A stretch of DNA of 64,000 nucleotides from Dyella caseinilytica (GTDB lineage: Bacteria > Pseudomonadota > Gammaproteobacteria > Xanthomonadales > Rhodanobacteraceae), in NCBI RefSeq assembly GCF_016865235.1, contig NZ_CP064030.1:1302001-1366000 (forward strand). Reading direction: 5' to 3'. Below, in pieces: positions 45,931-55,436 of this stretch. Below the pieces are notes generated by a model that did no database searches, was not told the DNA's origin, and worked only from the letters and a program-made list of their open reading frames with translations. Position numbers and translations under genes: made by a program. Position 1 is the first letter of the stretch, and each line of letters opens with the position of its first letter.

Positions 45931-48546
45931 TCAGAAGGTGTATGTGGCGCCGACCTGGGCATAACGGCCGATGTACTCATACAACGACGAATCGTAATAG
46001 CCGCGATAGGTGTACATCCACACCGCATCCCACGGCGGCACGCGATTGAAGATATTGTCGATGCTTGCGTAAAGCTTCCAATGCTTGAAGCCGGTATAGG
46101 CGACCGACACATTGAACTGGCTGTAAGAAGCAGCATCCGAGCCGGGATCGATCCTTTGTTTATACGGACCGGTGTATTGCCAGGTCACTGTGCTGGTCCA
46201 GTTGCTATTGGCCCAGCTCAGGTTGGTGTTACCTTTCCAGCGCGGAATGGCGCCGCCGAATACCGTATCGTTCGCACCGTTGTTGCCCGCGAAATCCGCG
46301 ACGACACTATCGGGTATCTCGAATTTCCACACGTAGGCCCAATCACCCGACAGGGTGAAGTTGCCGATGCTAGTCGGGAACGCTTGCTTGAATGTGGATT
46401 CAAAGCCCTGCGTTCTCAGGTATGAAATGTTCGCGTAGGGCAGTACGTAGAAGGGTTGCCCTGGATCGGCATTGACCTCGGTCACGATATTGAGCTGGCT
46501 GATCACATCGCTGACGTCGATCTTGTACCAGTCGAAGCCGATGTCTGTGTTGTTGGTCGGCGACCATTGAAACCCGATGTTGTAGTTCCGGGTCTTCTCT
46601 GGCTGCAGATTTGGATTACCTTCAAAATATTCGTTGACGTTTTGGGTGCCAACCGCCTGGTAGGTCACGCTCCCCGTCTCATAAAGCTCGATCAGTGTGG
46701 GTGCGCGGAAACCCACGTTATACGAGGCGTACGCAGTCAGAGATTCCACTGGCTGAAAGCGTAGTGCATAGCGTGGTGAAAATACGTCACCGAAGTCGCC
46801 GTAATGGTCATAACGGCCCGACTGGCTGAACGACAACGTGCTCAGGAGTGGGATGTCCACCTGGTAATACGCGGCGGCCACATTGCGCTGGCCATTCACC
46901 GCCTGGGTGTACGGGCTCACAAATTCAGTCGAGCCTGCACCGATATATTCGCTCTGATGCTGGAATTGGGTGCCGAATCCCAGGCCGACGTCCCCGGCGG
47001 GTAATGCGAACAGGTTCGATGTCGAGATCGTTGCATCGAACGTATCGAGCTTCGATGTGGCGTGGGTGGTGGATGTGCCAAACAGATTGGGAAGACTATT
47101 AAACGTCGTTGGGCTAAACGTGTTCATCGTGACGCCATCGAGATAATTTTGTATCACCGATGCGTTCATCTGATTGGTATAGCTGTTAGATACGTCGCTT
47201 TGCGAATGTCCGACGGATGCCTCCCAGTCCCAATCGCCGAGCTTGTCTGTGCCGAACGAACCTTTCACGCCGGCAGAAAGACGATAGAAGTTGGAGTCTG
47301 TGTTGACGGCCTGTCCTTTCGGGAAGTAATACGTCAACGCATTTCCGTCGACGCTAGGCGCAAAGGGCGCGTAACCAGCGCCTGGAACGTAGTAAAGCGA
47401 CGGTACCAGCGCGCCGGCGCCAAAGCCGGCCAACCCGGACATAAGCGAGGTGGTATTGTGGCTGCCCCATACATCCACGAACGCTTGATCGTAATCGCTG
47501 AGTTTGAATTCGGCGTGCACTTTTAAATTGCTGCGTTTGACCTGCGCCGCGATCGATTGTGCGCTGGCACCGTTCTGGGAACAGACCGTGCCGGGACTCT
47601 TCGTCTGTAGATTATCTATCGCCGACGTGACCTGTGCCCCGGGCCCGCAGGGAGTCAGCGCCTGCGGACCATTCGGCGTCATCCAGAATGAACTGGGCTG
47701 AGAGAAGAAGCCGCCATTCAGTCCGGAATAGTTTTCAGTGCTGGTGATATCGCGTTCAGCGAGCGAAGCACCGCTTTGGCGAAGAAAGCTGAGTGCCGTC
47801 GTCACGTTGTAGCGATCCGAATTCAGATCCCCGAAACCGCCCAGCACACTGACGTTCGAGGTGCCTTGTCCGCCTTGCTGCGATCCACCTACATTTCCAT
47901 CAACTTGAAGGCCCTGATAATCTTTCTTGGTGATGATGTTGACTACGCCCGCGATGGCATCCGAACCGTACTGCGATACCGCGCCGGTCTTTACGATCTC
48001 GATGTGGTCGATCATGTTCAGCGGCAGCGTATTGAGATCGACCAACGTATCGGTGCCGCCCGACGCAAAGCCATAGGGAGCGACACGCTGGCCGTCCACC
48101 AGCACAAGGCTGTATTTCACGCTCAAGCCGCGCAGCGCAATGCCCGCGGCGCCTGCTGACTGGTTGAGGACCGTACTCTCGTTATAGCTGCTTCCCGAGT
48201 TCGCGCTCGACTGGCGCAGGTAGTCCGCTACCGTGGCCGAACCGCTGTCCTTGATATCCTGCGCGGTCACGGTTTGAACCTGGGTGTAGCCGGTCTTGTC
48301 CGAGCTTCTAATCAAGGAGCCCGTCACTTCGACGCCCTTCAACTGGACGACTTTGTTGTCGGATGAGGGGGTCACGTCAGTGCCGGAAGCGGGCCCCGAC
48401 ACACCACTGGTGCTCGCTGCAGCAGGAGAGTTTTCGGAGGTGACTGGTTGGTTTTGCGCAAACGCCGACATGGCAAATGCGGCCGACAATGCCAGTTCCG
48501 CCCAGATGATTCTTTTGACGACTAGCGCCAATGCCCTTTGTTTCAT
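45931..48546 (-). CDS. TonB-dependent receptor 1
   Basis: An 871-residue outer-membrane receptor: signal peptide (MKQRALALVVKRIIW ... AMSAFA), a linker, a TonB-box-like GVEVTGSLIR, a plug domain (DYLRQSSANSG, LVLVDGQRVAPYG, YGSDAIAGVVNIITKK) and a 22-strand barrel ending QVGATYTF with terminal Phe. It imports a large or scarce ligand using TonB energy. The ligand is unknown; the pattern fits the receptors of Xanthomonadales thought to take up peptides or carbohydrates. The ATG at 48546 has AGGTGG upstream; the frame to 48666 is not used. Confidence 0.93.
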   Translation of the reverse strand: MKQRALALVVKRIIWAELALSAAFAMSAFAQNQPVTSENSPAAASTSGVSGPASGTDVTPSSDNKVVQLKGVEVTGSLIRSSDKTGYTQVQTVTAQDIKDSGSATVADYLRQSSANSGSSYNESTVLNQSAGAAGIALRGLSVKYSLVLVDGQRVAPYGFASGGTDTLVDLNTLPLNMIDHIEIVKTGAVSQYGSDAIAGVVNIITKKDYQGLQVDGNVGGSQQGGQGTSNVSVLGGFGDLNSDRYNVTTALSFLRQSGASLAERDITSTENYSGLNGGFFSQPSSFWMTPNGPQALTPCGPGAQVTSAIDNLQTKSPGTVCSQNGASAQSIAAQVKRSNLKVHAEFKLSDYDQAFVDVWGSHNTTSLMSGLAGFGAGALVPSLYYVPGAGYAPFAPSVDGNALTYYFPKGQAVNTDSNFYRLSAGVKGSFGTDKLGDWDWEASVGHSQSDVSNSYTNQMNASVIQNYLDGVTMNTFSPTTFNSLPNLFGTSTTHATSKLDTFDATISTSNLFALPAGDVGLGFGTQFQHQSEYIGAGSTEFVSPYTQAVNGQRNVAAAYYQVDIPLLSTLSFSQSGRYDHYGDFGDVFSPRYALRFQPVESLTAYASYNVGFRAPTLIELYETGSVTYQAVGTQNVNEYFEGNPNLQPEKTRNYNIGFQWSPTNNTDIGFDWYKIDVSDVISQLNIVTEVNADPGQPFYVLPYANISYLRTQGFESTFKQAFPTSIGNFTLSGDWAYVWKFEIPDSVVADFAGNNGANDTVFGGAIPRWKGNTNLSWANSNWTSTVTWQYTGPYKQRIDPGSDAASYSQFNVSVAYTGFKHWKLYASIDNIFNRVPPWDAVWMYTYRGYYDSSLYEYIGRYAQVGATYTF

Positions 48547-49843
48547 TTTCCACCTGTGTATTGCTTGTTTTTTGAGATGTTGGGCGTAGTGCTCCCCGCA
48601 GCAGGCGCAAAGGCGCTTGCTGATCGGAGCGATACACGACCGCGGTAAACATGAGTTGGCGTGCAATATCCCGATGAAATCCTGCTTCGGGATTGCGCGA
48701 TCAGCTGTTGCTGATCAGATGAGTACGGTGACTAAGATCGGGTGACGATTCACTCCATGGGTTTGAGGATCGCCAGCATCAACGTTGCCGCGAATCTGCA
48801 TGTCTGCTGGCGGACGGCCTCGATGAATCCGGCTGTGGCTGGTGCTGAGGTTGGTCGTTGCGATCAGACGATTCGTCTAATCGGTTTCGACAAGAAAACA
48901 ATCGGCTGTTGTCCTGCACGCGAGATGTGCGCCGAGCAGCCGATCTGGCACTTGGGCCGGATGGCGAAGGTGTTGCAGGAAAGATAAAAGTTGCATGGCT
49001 CGGTCCTTGGGGTTCGCCGCACGGGCGACACGGACGCGAGCCGGCATCAAGTCATGATGACTTGCGCAAGGCGCATCGCGTGCGCGTCCAGGCGGTCGGC
49101 GAGTTATGCCGATTGGGGTACGGGACGTTACGTGTAGATGGGGGAGGCCGCATATCGCTATCCGTTGGCGCATTTACGCGAAGGAGGACGCAAGCCAGCA
49201 CGATGAACGTGTCGGTGCATGCGAGCCAGGAAGGGAGCGCGTATGACGCTCATGCGTGGATGCGATTCCGTCGGCGCCTCGGAAATCCAGCGACATTCCA
49301 GCTTGCCGGAAAGCGCGTTGCGGAACCATTGGGCGCGCAATGACAACGCCGTGTTGTTGAATGGAGCGCCGACGGGCAGGGCGCTGCCAGAGTGGCCCGA
49401 TGCGCGGGGTGATGTTTTACGTTGATGGAATGTGTTGGCCGCACGGCGGCGAACTGCATGCAGATGCAGGTTGTTCATGACTCACCTCGTCAAGCACCAA
49501 GGGTGGCGCGGGAGGTGAGCCGGACTTTCCTAGTCGTGGAAAGCGCCGGCCAACCGCACGCGGTCGCCGCTGGGGCTTACGTTGGATATATGGCGCGCCA
49601 ACACCGAATAACGACATTCGAAGTTGGCGCATCGACTAGGAGGGTTACTGTCCATTTCTCGCTGCTGGGTTATTTGACAAGTGCCCCGTGGGGCTGCAAG
49701 CCCGCGCAAGATATCCATGGGGGTATCGGCTTGTCAACCAAAAGGGTCGAAAAAAGCCGTAAAAATTAGTGGTGCTCATATTGTCAGGTCAGTGTCAGGT
49801 GAATGAGTGTTGCGTCTCTCGATTTTCCTGAAGGCAGTGAACA
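48547..49843. other. About 1.3 kb without a convincing gene
   Basis: Between the two receptor genes no frame on either strand has both an SD and protein-like composition. The proximal part must contain the promoter of receptor 1. Overlapping frames around 48858-49632 are Arg/His/Pro-rich in all phases, as expected for non-coding G+C-rich DNA or a decayed gene. No RNA gene is recognised. Confidence 0.45.
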
Positions 49844-49876
49844 AACAAAGGGCGCGAATGACTCGCGCCCTTTGTT
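49844..49876 (-). terminator. Rho-independent-like terminator of TonB receptor 2
   Basis: AACAAAGGGCGCGA (49844-49857) and TCGCGCCCTTTGTT (49863-49876) form a perfect 14-bp stem with a 5-nt loop, 49 bp beyond the receptor stop. On the minus strand it is followed by TTTGTTTGTT. Confidence 0.8.
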
Positions 49877-49925
49877 GTTTGTTTCGCTGCGGCAATGCGT
49901 TGCCGACATCGAGTAGCGAGTGAGA

Positions 49926-52900
49926 CTAGAAGAACTTCTGCTCGTATTTGAGATAAATGACGCGCCCAATGTCGTATTGCGGATTGTAAGGATAGTCGCT
50001 GTAGCCGTCTGTGCCGGTTGGGCCAAGTGGGCCTGCCACGCTGTAAACGCCGGTGTATGAAAGCGGCGCTTTGCGATTGAAGACGTCAGTGGCGCCAATC
50101 GCGATGCGGCCTTTCCAGGGTGTCTGCCAATTGAGTTGCAAATCATTGAAGGCGAGACCACCTTGACGATTGATACCTGTCGGGGAAACGGACAGGTCCT
50201 TGTCCGGATTATTGCAAGGAAAGACCTCGCTCAAAGACGGGTTGGGTGCGATGCATGGCTCCGATAGCGATGAGTAGTAACGGATGGTCCAAGTCGCGCC
50301 GAATTGTTTGTAGCTCCAATTCAAGTTGACCGTTGAGCGGAAGCGCCACAATGGTCCGAGTACCGTGTCGTAAGCGCCCAGCGTGTTGGAGATGATCGGG
50401 CCACCGGGGGTGATCTGTTCCCTCACAGAATCGATATAGGTGCTCGTCGAATCAAACTTGAACTGGCCGACGGGTGTCTGCGGGAACAGGTAGGTGAGGT
50501 TCAGATCTTCGCCGCGCTCTTCCACAAAGCCCTGGTTGACCAGCGCTTGCAACATGTTGATCACTTGCCCGTTGAAGGGGCCGCCTGCCGTCGAACGCTG
50601 GAATTGCGCGCATTGCTCTGCAACGCCAAGCTCGTAGCAGTTGTCGAGAATGCTGGTGGCGGTCGGCAACGTGATGACGTTGTCGATGTGGATGCGGTAC
50701 CAGTCCACGGTGGCATTGAAGCCGGTGAGGTAATGCGGGCTATACACGAAACCGGCGGTATAGCTCTTGGAGGTTTCCGGCTTCAGGTTGGGATTGGCGC
50801 CTGTGAAAAACGGCGTCGTACTCGTTGAGTTAGGTTGGGAAATCGGCTGAGCATTGACGTTCAGCTGCGTGAAGCCAGGGCCGACCGCAGGCAATCCGGC
50901 GAACCCATCCAGGCAGCGCTGTTTGACGGTTGGGATGCCGGTCAAGCCGAAGTTGACGTCGCAAGGGTCGGTGTAGGTCGTGAAACTCTGCAACGTACCG
51001 CCATACAGATTGGCGATGGCTGGCGCACGAAAACCTGTGCCATAGCTGGCACGAACCAACAAGTCGTTGATCGGCTGCCACGACACTTTGAACTGGTTGT
51101 TATTGGTGTTGCCGAAGTTGGTGTAGTGCGAAAAACGATGGGCCAGATCGAAATCCAGCAATTGCGCACCTGGCATATCCTTCAGAACCGGAAGGTTCAC
51201 CTCGGCATAAGCTTCGTTGAGGCCATAGGAGCCAGCGCCGACGTTTTGCTGCAGATTGGTGTTGAGTCCAAGCTGTGTGTATTCATCCGGTGTGGCGCCC
51301 CCGGAGATGTCGCGGTGATCGGCACCCACGGCAAATGTTACGTCACCTTGTCCCATCGATTGAGGGAGCGTGAAGACGTCACCGCTCAAGTTGGCGGATA
51401 CCGTTCTCATTTCGCTGTAAGACTGCGTGCCCGCGATGATGTTCAGATAGTTGATTTCAGCGGGCGTGATGCCACCTGCGCCGGAGAACGGATTGAGCGG
51501 TACGCAGCCGGCGATCACATTGCCCGGCGTGCCGCATTCCACGACACCGTTGGGTCCCATGAAAGAAGGACCGACGGCCTGCGCCACATGAACCATGTTG
51601 AGATTGCCTGGGCCAAACGTGGACTGATCGTAGCGAAAATCGCTATAGCCGGCGTCCCAGTTGAACTCGTTTTCGCCGAGCGTGAAATCGCCTTCCAATC
51701 CCGCGCGCCAACCGTATTGCTTGATCTTGTTGTAATTGATGCGATTGGGATATTGCAGCGGCAATTCGAACTCCAGATTGTTGCCCGGCAGCGGGTTGTA
51801 ATAGCTCTGCGAGGACAACGTCGGGAAATAGACGGCCGGGAAGGTCCCCGCAGGGAGACCGAGCGCTTGCGCCAGGTGCGCACCGTTGGCGGGTGTCAGC
51901 GAACTAAGCTCGTAACCGCTGGTGCTCACATCGGAGTTGGTCGTGTTGTACGTGCCGGTGAATGTCGCCGTGATGTGATCGGTCAGCTTGTAATCGCCCT
52001 TCAACGTGTAAGAACGCAGCCGATCGTCCGGGATCAGCGTTTCGAGAAACGATGAGTTTTGGTAATCGTTGTTGAAATAAGGCGACGGATATTGAGAGCT
52101 GAACGTGTCGACGTGATAGTTGGCGATATCAAGTCCGTTCTGCCCCATGTTGACGGTAATCGGGCCATTGGCCAGTTGCGGCACGCTGACTGGCAAGCCT
52201 GTCGCCGGATTGAGCGCACCCGTGATCGTGCCGTAAGGGGAGGGCACTTGCTGGCTTTGCGGGTAATTCGGCCCAAGGCTGAAAAAGCCGTATTTGCTGT
52301 AATCGCGTTCGTTCGCCGTCAGCCCGTCGGTATTTTGTGCTGTGATGTTGAACAGGATGGAGCCACGGGAAAACTTCTTGCCGCCGGTGAGGCTGAATTG
52401 ACCGGTCTTGCCGTCGTTTTCCGGGGAATACATGCTGTTGTAGGTGTCGACTTGCAGGCCGTCAAAATCCTTTTTGGTGATGATGTTGACCACGCCGGCA
52501 ATGGCATCGGAACCATAAATCGCCGACGCGCCGTCCTGCAGGATCTCGACGTGGTCGATGATCGAGCTTGGGATCGTGCTCAGGTCAGTTTCGCCAAAGA
52601 TATCCGTGGTCCAACGTTGACCGTCGACAAGCACCAGGGTGCGTGGCGCACCTAGGCCGCGCAGGCTTACGTACTGGCCTACGATATTGCCCAGCGCGCT
52701 TTGGCTGCTGGTGCCCGAAGAGCCCACAGACGAGACGTTCTGCAGAATCTGGCCGACACTGATAAAGCCCTGTTGTTGAAGCGCTTCATGCGACAACTCG
52801 GTCACAGGTTGTGCCGTTTCCACATCGACACTGCGAATCAGCGAACCGGTAACCGTTATGCCCTGCAATGTCACGGTTTTCTGTGGGGGTGATGGATTGG

Positions 52901-53099
52901 TGGTCGTTTGCGCTTGGGCGGGTGGCGACTGCGTGCCTGAGGGCGAAGATGCGTTCGCTGGAGGCGTCGTCTGGGTGGTTGCCGCGGGGGATTGTTGTCC
53001 GGGAGTTGCGGCTTGTGCCACCGCGACCGTCGTCAGTACACAACTGCCAAGAGCTAATGCCATGCGTATGGCATTTGCCATCTTCTGATGTGTGTTCAT
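49926..53099 (-). CDS. TonB-dependent receptor 2
   Basis: A 1057-residue outer-membrane receptor: signal peptide (to about residue 29, VAVAQA), a Pro/Gln/Thr-rich spacer (~30-75), TonB box region GITVTGSLIR, a plug (VGQILQNVSSVGSSG, YVSLRGLGAPRTLVLVDGQR, YGSDAIAGVVNIITKKDFDGLQVD) and a large barrel ending YLKYEQKFF. It is in the same family as receptor 1 but has a long spacer. Energy comes from TonB-ExbBD; the ligand is unknown. Confidence 0.93.
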   Translation of the reverse strand: MNTHQKMANAIRMALALGSCVLTTVAVAQAATPGQQSPAATTQTTPPANASSPSGTQSPPAQAQTTTNPSPPQKTVTLQGITVTGSLIRSVDVETAQPVTELSHEALQQQGFISVGQILQNVSSVGSSGTSSQSALGNIVGQYVSLRGLGAPRTLVLVDGQRWTTDIFGETDLSTIPSSIIDHVEILQDGASAIYGSDAIAGVVNIITKKDFDGLQVDTYNSMYSPENDGKTGQFSLTGGKKFSRGSILFNITAQNTDGLTANERDYSKYGFFSLGPNYPQSQQVPSPYGTITGALNPATGLPVSVPQLANGPITVNMGQNGLDIANYHVDTFSSQYPSPYFNNDYQNSSFLETLIPDDRLRSYTLKGDYKLTDHITATFTGTYNTTNSDVSTSGYELSSLTPANGAHLAQALGLPAGTFPAVYFPTLSSQSYYNPLPGNNLEFELPLQYPNRINYNKIKQYGWRAGLEGDFTLGENEFNWDAGYSDFRYDQSTFGPGNLNMVHVAQAVGPSFMGPNGVVECGTPGNVIAGCVPLNPFSGAGGITPAEINYLNIIAGTQSYSEMRTVSANLSGDVFTLPQSMGQGDVTFAVGADHRDISGGATPDEYTQLGLNTNLQQNVGAGSYGLNEAYAEVNLPVLKDMPGAQLLDFDLAHRFSHYTNFGNTNNNQFKVSWQPINDLLVRASYGTGFRAPAIANLYGGTLQSFTTYTDPCDVNFGLTGIPTVKQRCLDGFAGLPAVGPGFTQLNVNAQPISQPNSTSTTPFFTGANPNLKPETSKSYTAGFVYSPHYLTGFNATVDWYRIHIDNVITLPTATSILDNCYELGVAEQCAQFQRSTAGGPFNGQVINMLQALVNQGFVEERGEDLNLTYLFPQTPVGQFKFDSTSTYIDSVREQITPGGPIISNTLGAYDTVLGPLWRFRSTVNLNWSYKQFGATWTIRYYSSLSEPCIAPNPSLSEVFPCNNPDKDLSVSPTGINRQGGLAFNDLQLNWQTPWKGRIAIGATDVFNRKAPLSYTGVYSVAGPLGPTGTDGYSDYPYNPQYDIGRVIYLKYEQKFF

Positions 53100-53649
53100 G
53101 GTAGATACTCCCTTTTCACTTTGAATGTGATGACTTGTCTGCTAACTCCCTTGGTTGTTGTTTTTCACATCGTTGTGGCGGCATTTTTTTGTGTTTTGAG
53201 CGCTGCTTGGATGTCCCTTTTGATGTCCTCTCTGGATGGCTCGGGTACCGCCAAGGTTTTTCCCTGGCATGCTCGGCATCAGATAGTGGGAATGTGGCGC
53301 TCTGTTTGGATGGCCAGGCACGGTCGTTTCGCCGAAGCAGCTACGCTGATAATCAGCGACGTTGGCGCGGGATGCCTGGCTAGGCATTTGAAAATATCGA
53401 CTTTTTTCTTCACTTTCCGCTCCCTTGTCTCATGCCTGGGTAAGGCGCTTGAGGCGCGCAAGGGCTGTCGGGCGAGACTCAACGTCTGGCCCAACAAAAG
53501 GGCTTGCATCTAAACGACGAACGGGAGGTTGGCAAATCGACATCAATGCCATTTGTCGAATTAGTTTCATGCCAAGAGCGACTGCGTGATGGCATCGATG
53601 CACAGCAATCACAGGCAAACCATAATCCTTCACAAGGGGACATCAACCG
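53100..53649. other. Intergenic region
   Basis: About 550 bp between receptor 2 and the substrate-binding protein. It must contain the receptor promoter and, near 53636, the SD of the next gene (AAGGGGA). Short overlapping frames here have no protein-like features. Confidence 0.5.
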
Positions 53650-54741
53650 GTGAGTACGTCACAGTCGTCATCTGGAGTGGAACGGATCGACGGAGCATCC
53701 GTCCGGATCGGCGCGCTCGTTCCATTGAGCCGGCCCGGCTGGGTCGAAGCGGGCCAGCACTTGCTTGCCGGCCTCGAGCTGGCCGTTCGCGACGTGAACG
53801 GCGCCGGCGGAATTTTGGGGAGACCACTCGAACTCATGGTCCGAGACACCGCGGCTGATCCACAGAAAGCCATAGCGGTGGTGGATGAATGGGCTCGCCA
53901 GGGTGTGGTGGCGTTGGCGGGGGAGTATCACAGCGTTGTCGCTCGCGCTGCCGCTGCCCGGGCCGATGCCCTTGGTTTGCCATTCCTTTGCTCGTCAGCG
54001 GTTCTCGACGCACTCACCGAACAACCAACGGACTGGGTTGCGCGCCTTGCGCCGGCGCAGTCCCACGGTTGGCAGGTCTATGCAGATTTCCTTCTCAGCG
54101 AGGGGCACCGTCGAATTGCGGTGGCCATCGAGCCGAGTGTCTATTGGGCATCGGGGACCCGCATTTTGCAGGACTACCTCGCACCACGCGGCGGCACCGT
54201 GATCGAACTCGACATGCGCACGCTTGCACCCGATGCCGTGTGCGATGCACTGGTCGACCATCGCGCGACAGCCCTCCTTCTTCTGGTCGGCTATCCAGAG
54301 CCGGCGGTGTCGATCGTCAGTTCTGTCCGCCGCGACCCGCGTCTGGCGGAAATACTGATTGGCGCTCCGGCAGGGCAGCCGGAGTTTGCCGAGTGGGCGA
54401 GGTTGTTGGGGCATGAAGGCACCTCGATCCCGTTCTTGCGCTACCTGCCGGAGCACTTCAGCCCACTCGGTGTACGAGTCGAAGCGGCGCTCCGCGAGCG
54501 ACTGGCCGAGGCGCCGTCGTTCGTTGCCTTCGAGGGCTACGACACGATCACTGTCCTCGCTGATGTGCTGCGGTCTGGCCGTGTGGACTGGTCGCGCGTT
54601 GTCGTCGAAGGGACCCGGGGGAAGATCCGGTTCTCTCGTGTTGCAGGCATCAGCGTGTGGCAATGGGCTTGGCCGCTGGTTCAGGTCGTTGATCGCGATC
54701 CGAATGAACCCGATCGCTTTCGGATCCTTCACGCCGGCTGA
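53650..54741 (+). CDS. Substrate-binding protein (AmiC/LivJ-like) without signal peptide
   Basis: A 363-residue type I periplasmic-binding-protein fold (Peripla_BP_6): VRIGALVPLSRPGWVEAGQH, LELAVRDVNGAGGILGRPLEL, the hinge SVVARAAAARADALGLPFL and VAFEGYDTITVLADVL. GTG start with AAGGGGA 9 nt upstream. No signal peptide or lipobox, so it should stay in the cytoplasm, like the amide sensor AmiC, rather than serve an ABC transporter; no permease or ATPase gene is near. The sequence recalls orphan proteins of actinobacteria, hinting at horizontal transfer. Ligand unknown. Confidence 0.8.
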   Translation: MSTSQSSSGVERIDGASVRIGALVPLSRPGWVEAGQHLLAGLELAVRDVNGAGGILGRPLELMVRDTAADPQKAIAVVDEWARQGVVALAGEYHSVVARAAAARADALGLPFLCSSAVLDALTEQPTDWVARLAPAQSHGWQVYADFLLSEGHRRIAVAIEPSVYWASGTRILQDYLAPRGGTVIELDMRTLAPDAVCDALVDHRATALLLLVGYPEPAVSIVSSVRRDPRLAEILIGAPAGQPEFAEWARLLGHEGTSIPFLRYLPEHFSPLGVRVEAALRERLAEAPSFVAFEGYDTITVLADVLRSGRVDWSRVVVEGTRGKIRFSRVAGISVWQWAWPLVQVVDRDPNEPDRFRILHAG

Positions 54742-54896
54742 TAGCGCAAAGGTCCCGTCACACCGGATCCCACATTTGTTTGTACGTGCCTCTAACACTA
54801 GGCGTCGCCCGGCCTTACGTGCATGTAACCATTCGCGCTCCTGGGCGAACTTAAGGAAGAGTAAGTCCCCCGCCAGGCTGTAGTACGATCCGCCCC

Positions 54897-55361
54897 ATGA
54901 CGCACCTGTCCATCCCGAAGCTGGGTCCAACCCGTTGGCGCTTGCGCGATATCCGTCGCGCGCGCTTGACGCGCTGGCTGCTGCTCGGGGGGCTGCTGTT
55001 CATGATCGGATTGCAGTCGGCACTTGCCGCTTATGTCTGCACCATGCCGGACGACGCGATGGGTCCGACGATGGCCATGGGCATATTGGCGGCTGACGGG
55101 GCCATGGCCTCAACGTGCCCACAGATGAAACATGTAGCCTCGGACCGGGCGTTATGCGCCAGGCACTGTGCGTCCGATGCATCTGCCCCGACTGCGGTTC
55201 ATCCTCTGTCCGTGCCGCCCAGTGCGCTGGTGGCCTTACCTCCCTTGTTGCCCGCTGCTGTCGCGCTGTCATCGCCGATGACAGCCAACCAAAGACAACG
55301 CGATCGTCTTCGAGCGCCACCACCACCGGCAAGCCTCCTGTTCTGCTCCCTGCTGATTTAG
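54897..55361 (+). CDS. Copper-operon leader protein, DUF2946-like
   Basis: A 154-residue protein with a basic N-terminus, one hydrophobic segment (~27-45, WLLLGGLLFMIGLQSALAA), a Met/Cys/His-containing middle (CTMPDDAMGP, CPQMKH, CARHC) and the ending LRAPPPPASLLFCSLLI. This form is typical of small exported proteins ahead of cus/czc operons and resembles DUF2946 proteins. It may bind copper or silver in the periplasm, but that is inferred from residues and context. It starts the cus operon, 75 bp before the channel gene. Confidence 0.6.
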   Translation: MTHLSIPKLGPTRWRLRDIRRARLTRWLLLGGLLFMIGLQSALAAYVCTMPDDAMGPTMAMGILAADGAMASTCPQMKHVASDRALCARHCASDASAPTAVHPLSVPPSALVALPPLLPAAVALSSPMTANQRQRDRLRAPPPPASLLFCSLLI

Positions 55362-55436
55362 CGAGCTGCGCTTCTCATTGAAGCGTCGTCGTGCCCGCCT
55401 GGGCGCGATACCTGTCAGCTCCTGGGAGTACCCATC

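Noticed and set aside
49158..49632. Arg/His/Pro-rich minus-strand frames between the TonB receptors
   Set aside because: Composition is typical of out-of-frame G+C-rich DNA; several overlapping frames look alike and none has a start signal.
53088..53513. 141-residue plus-strand frame upstream of receptor 2
   Set aside because: Starts inside the receptor gene, has no SD and no family features.
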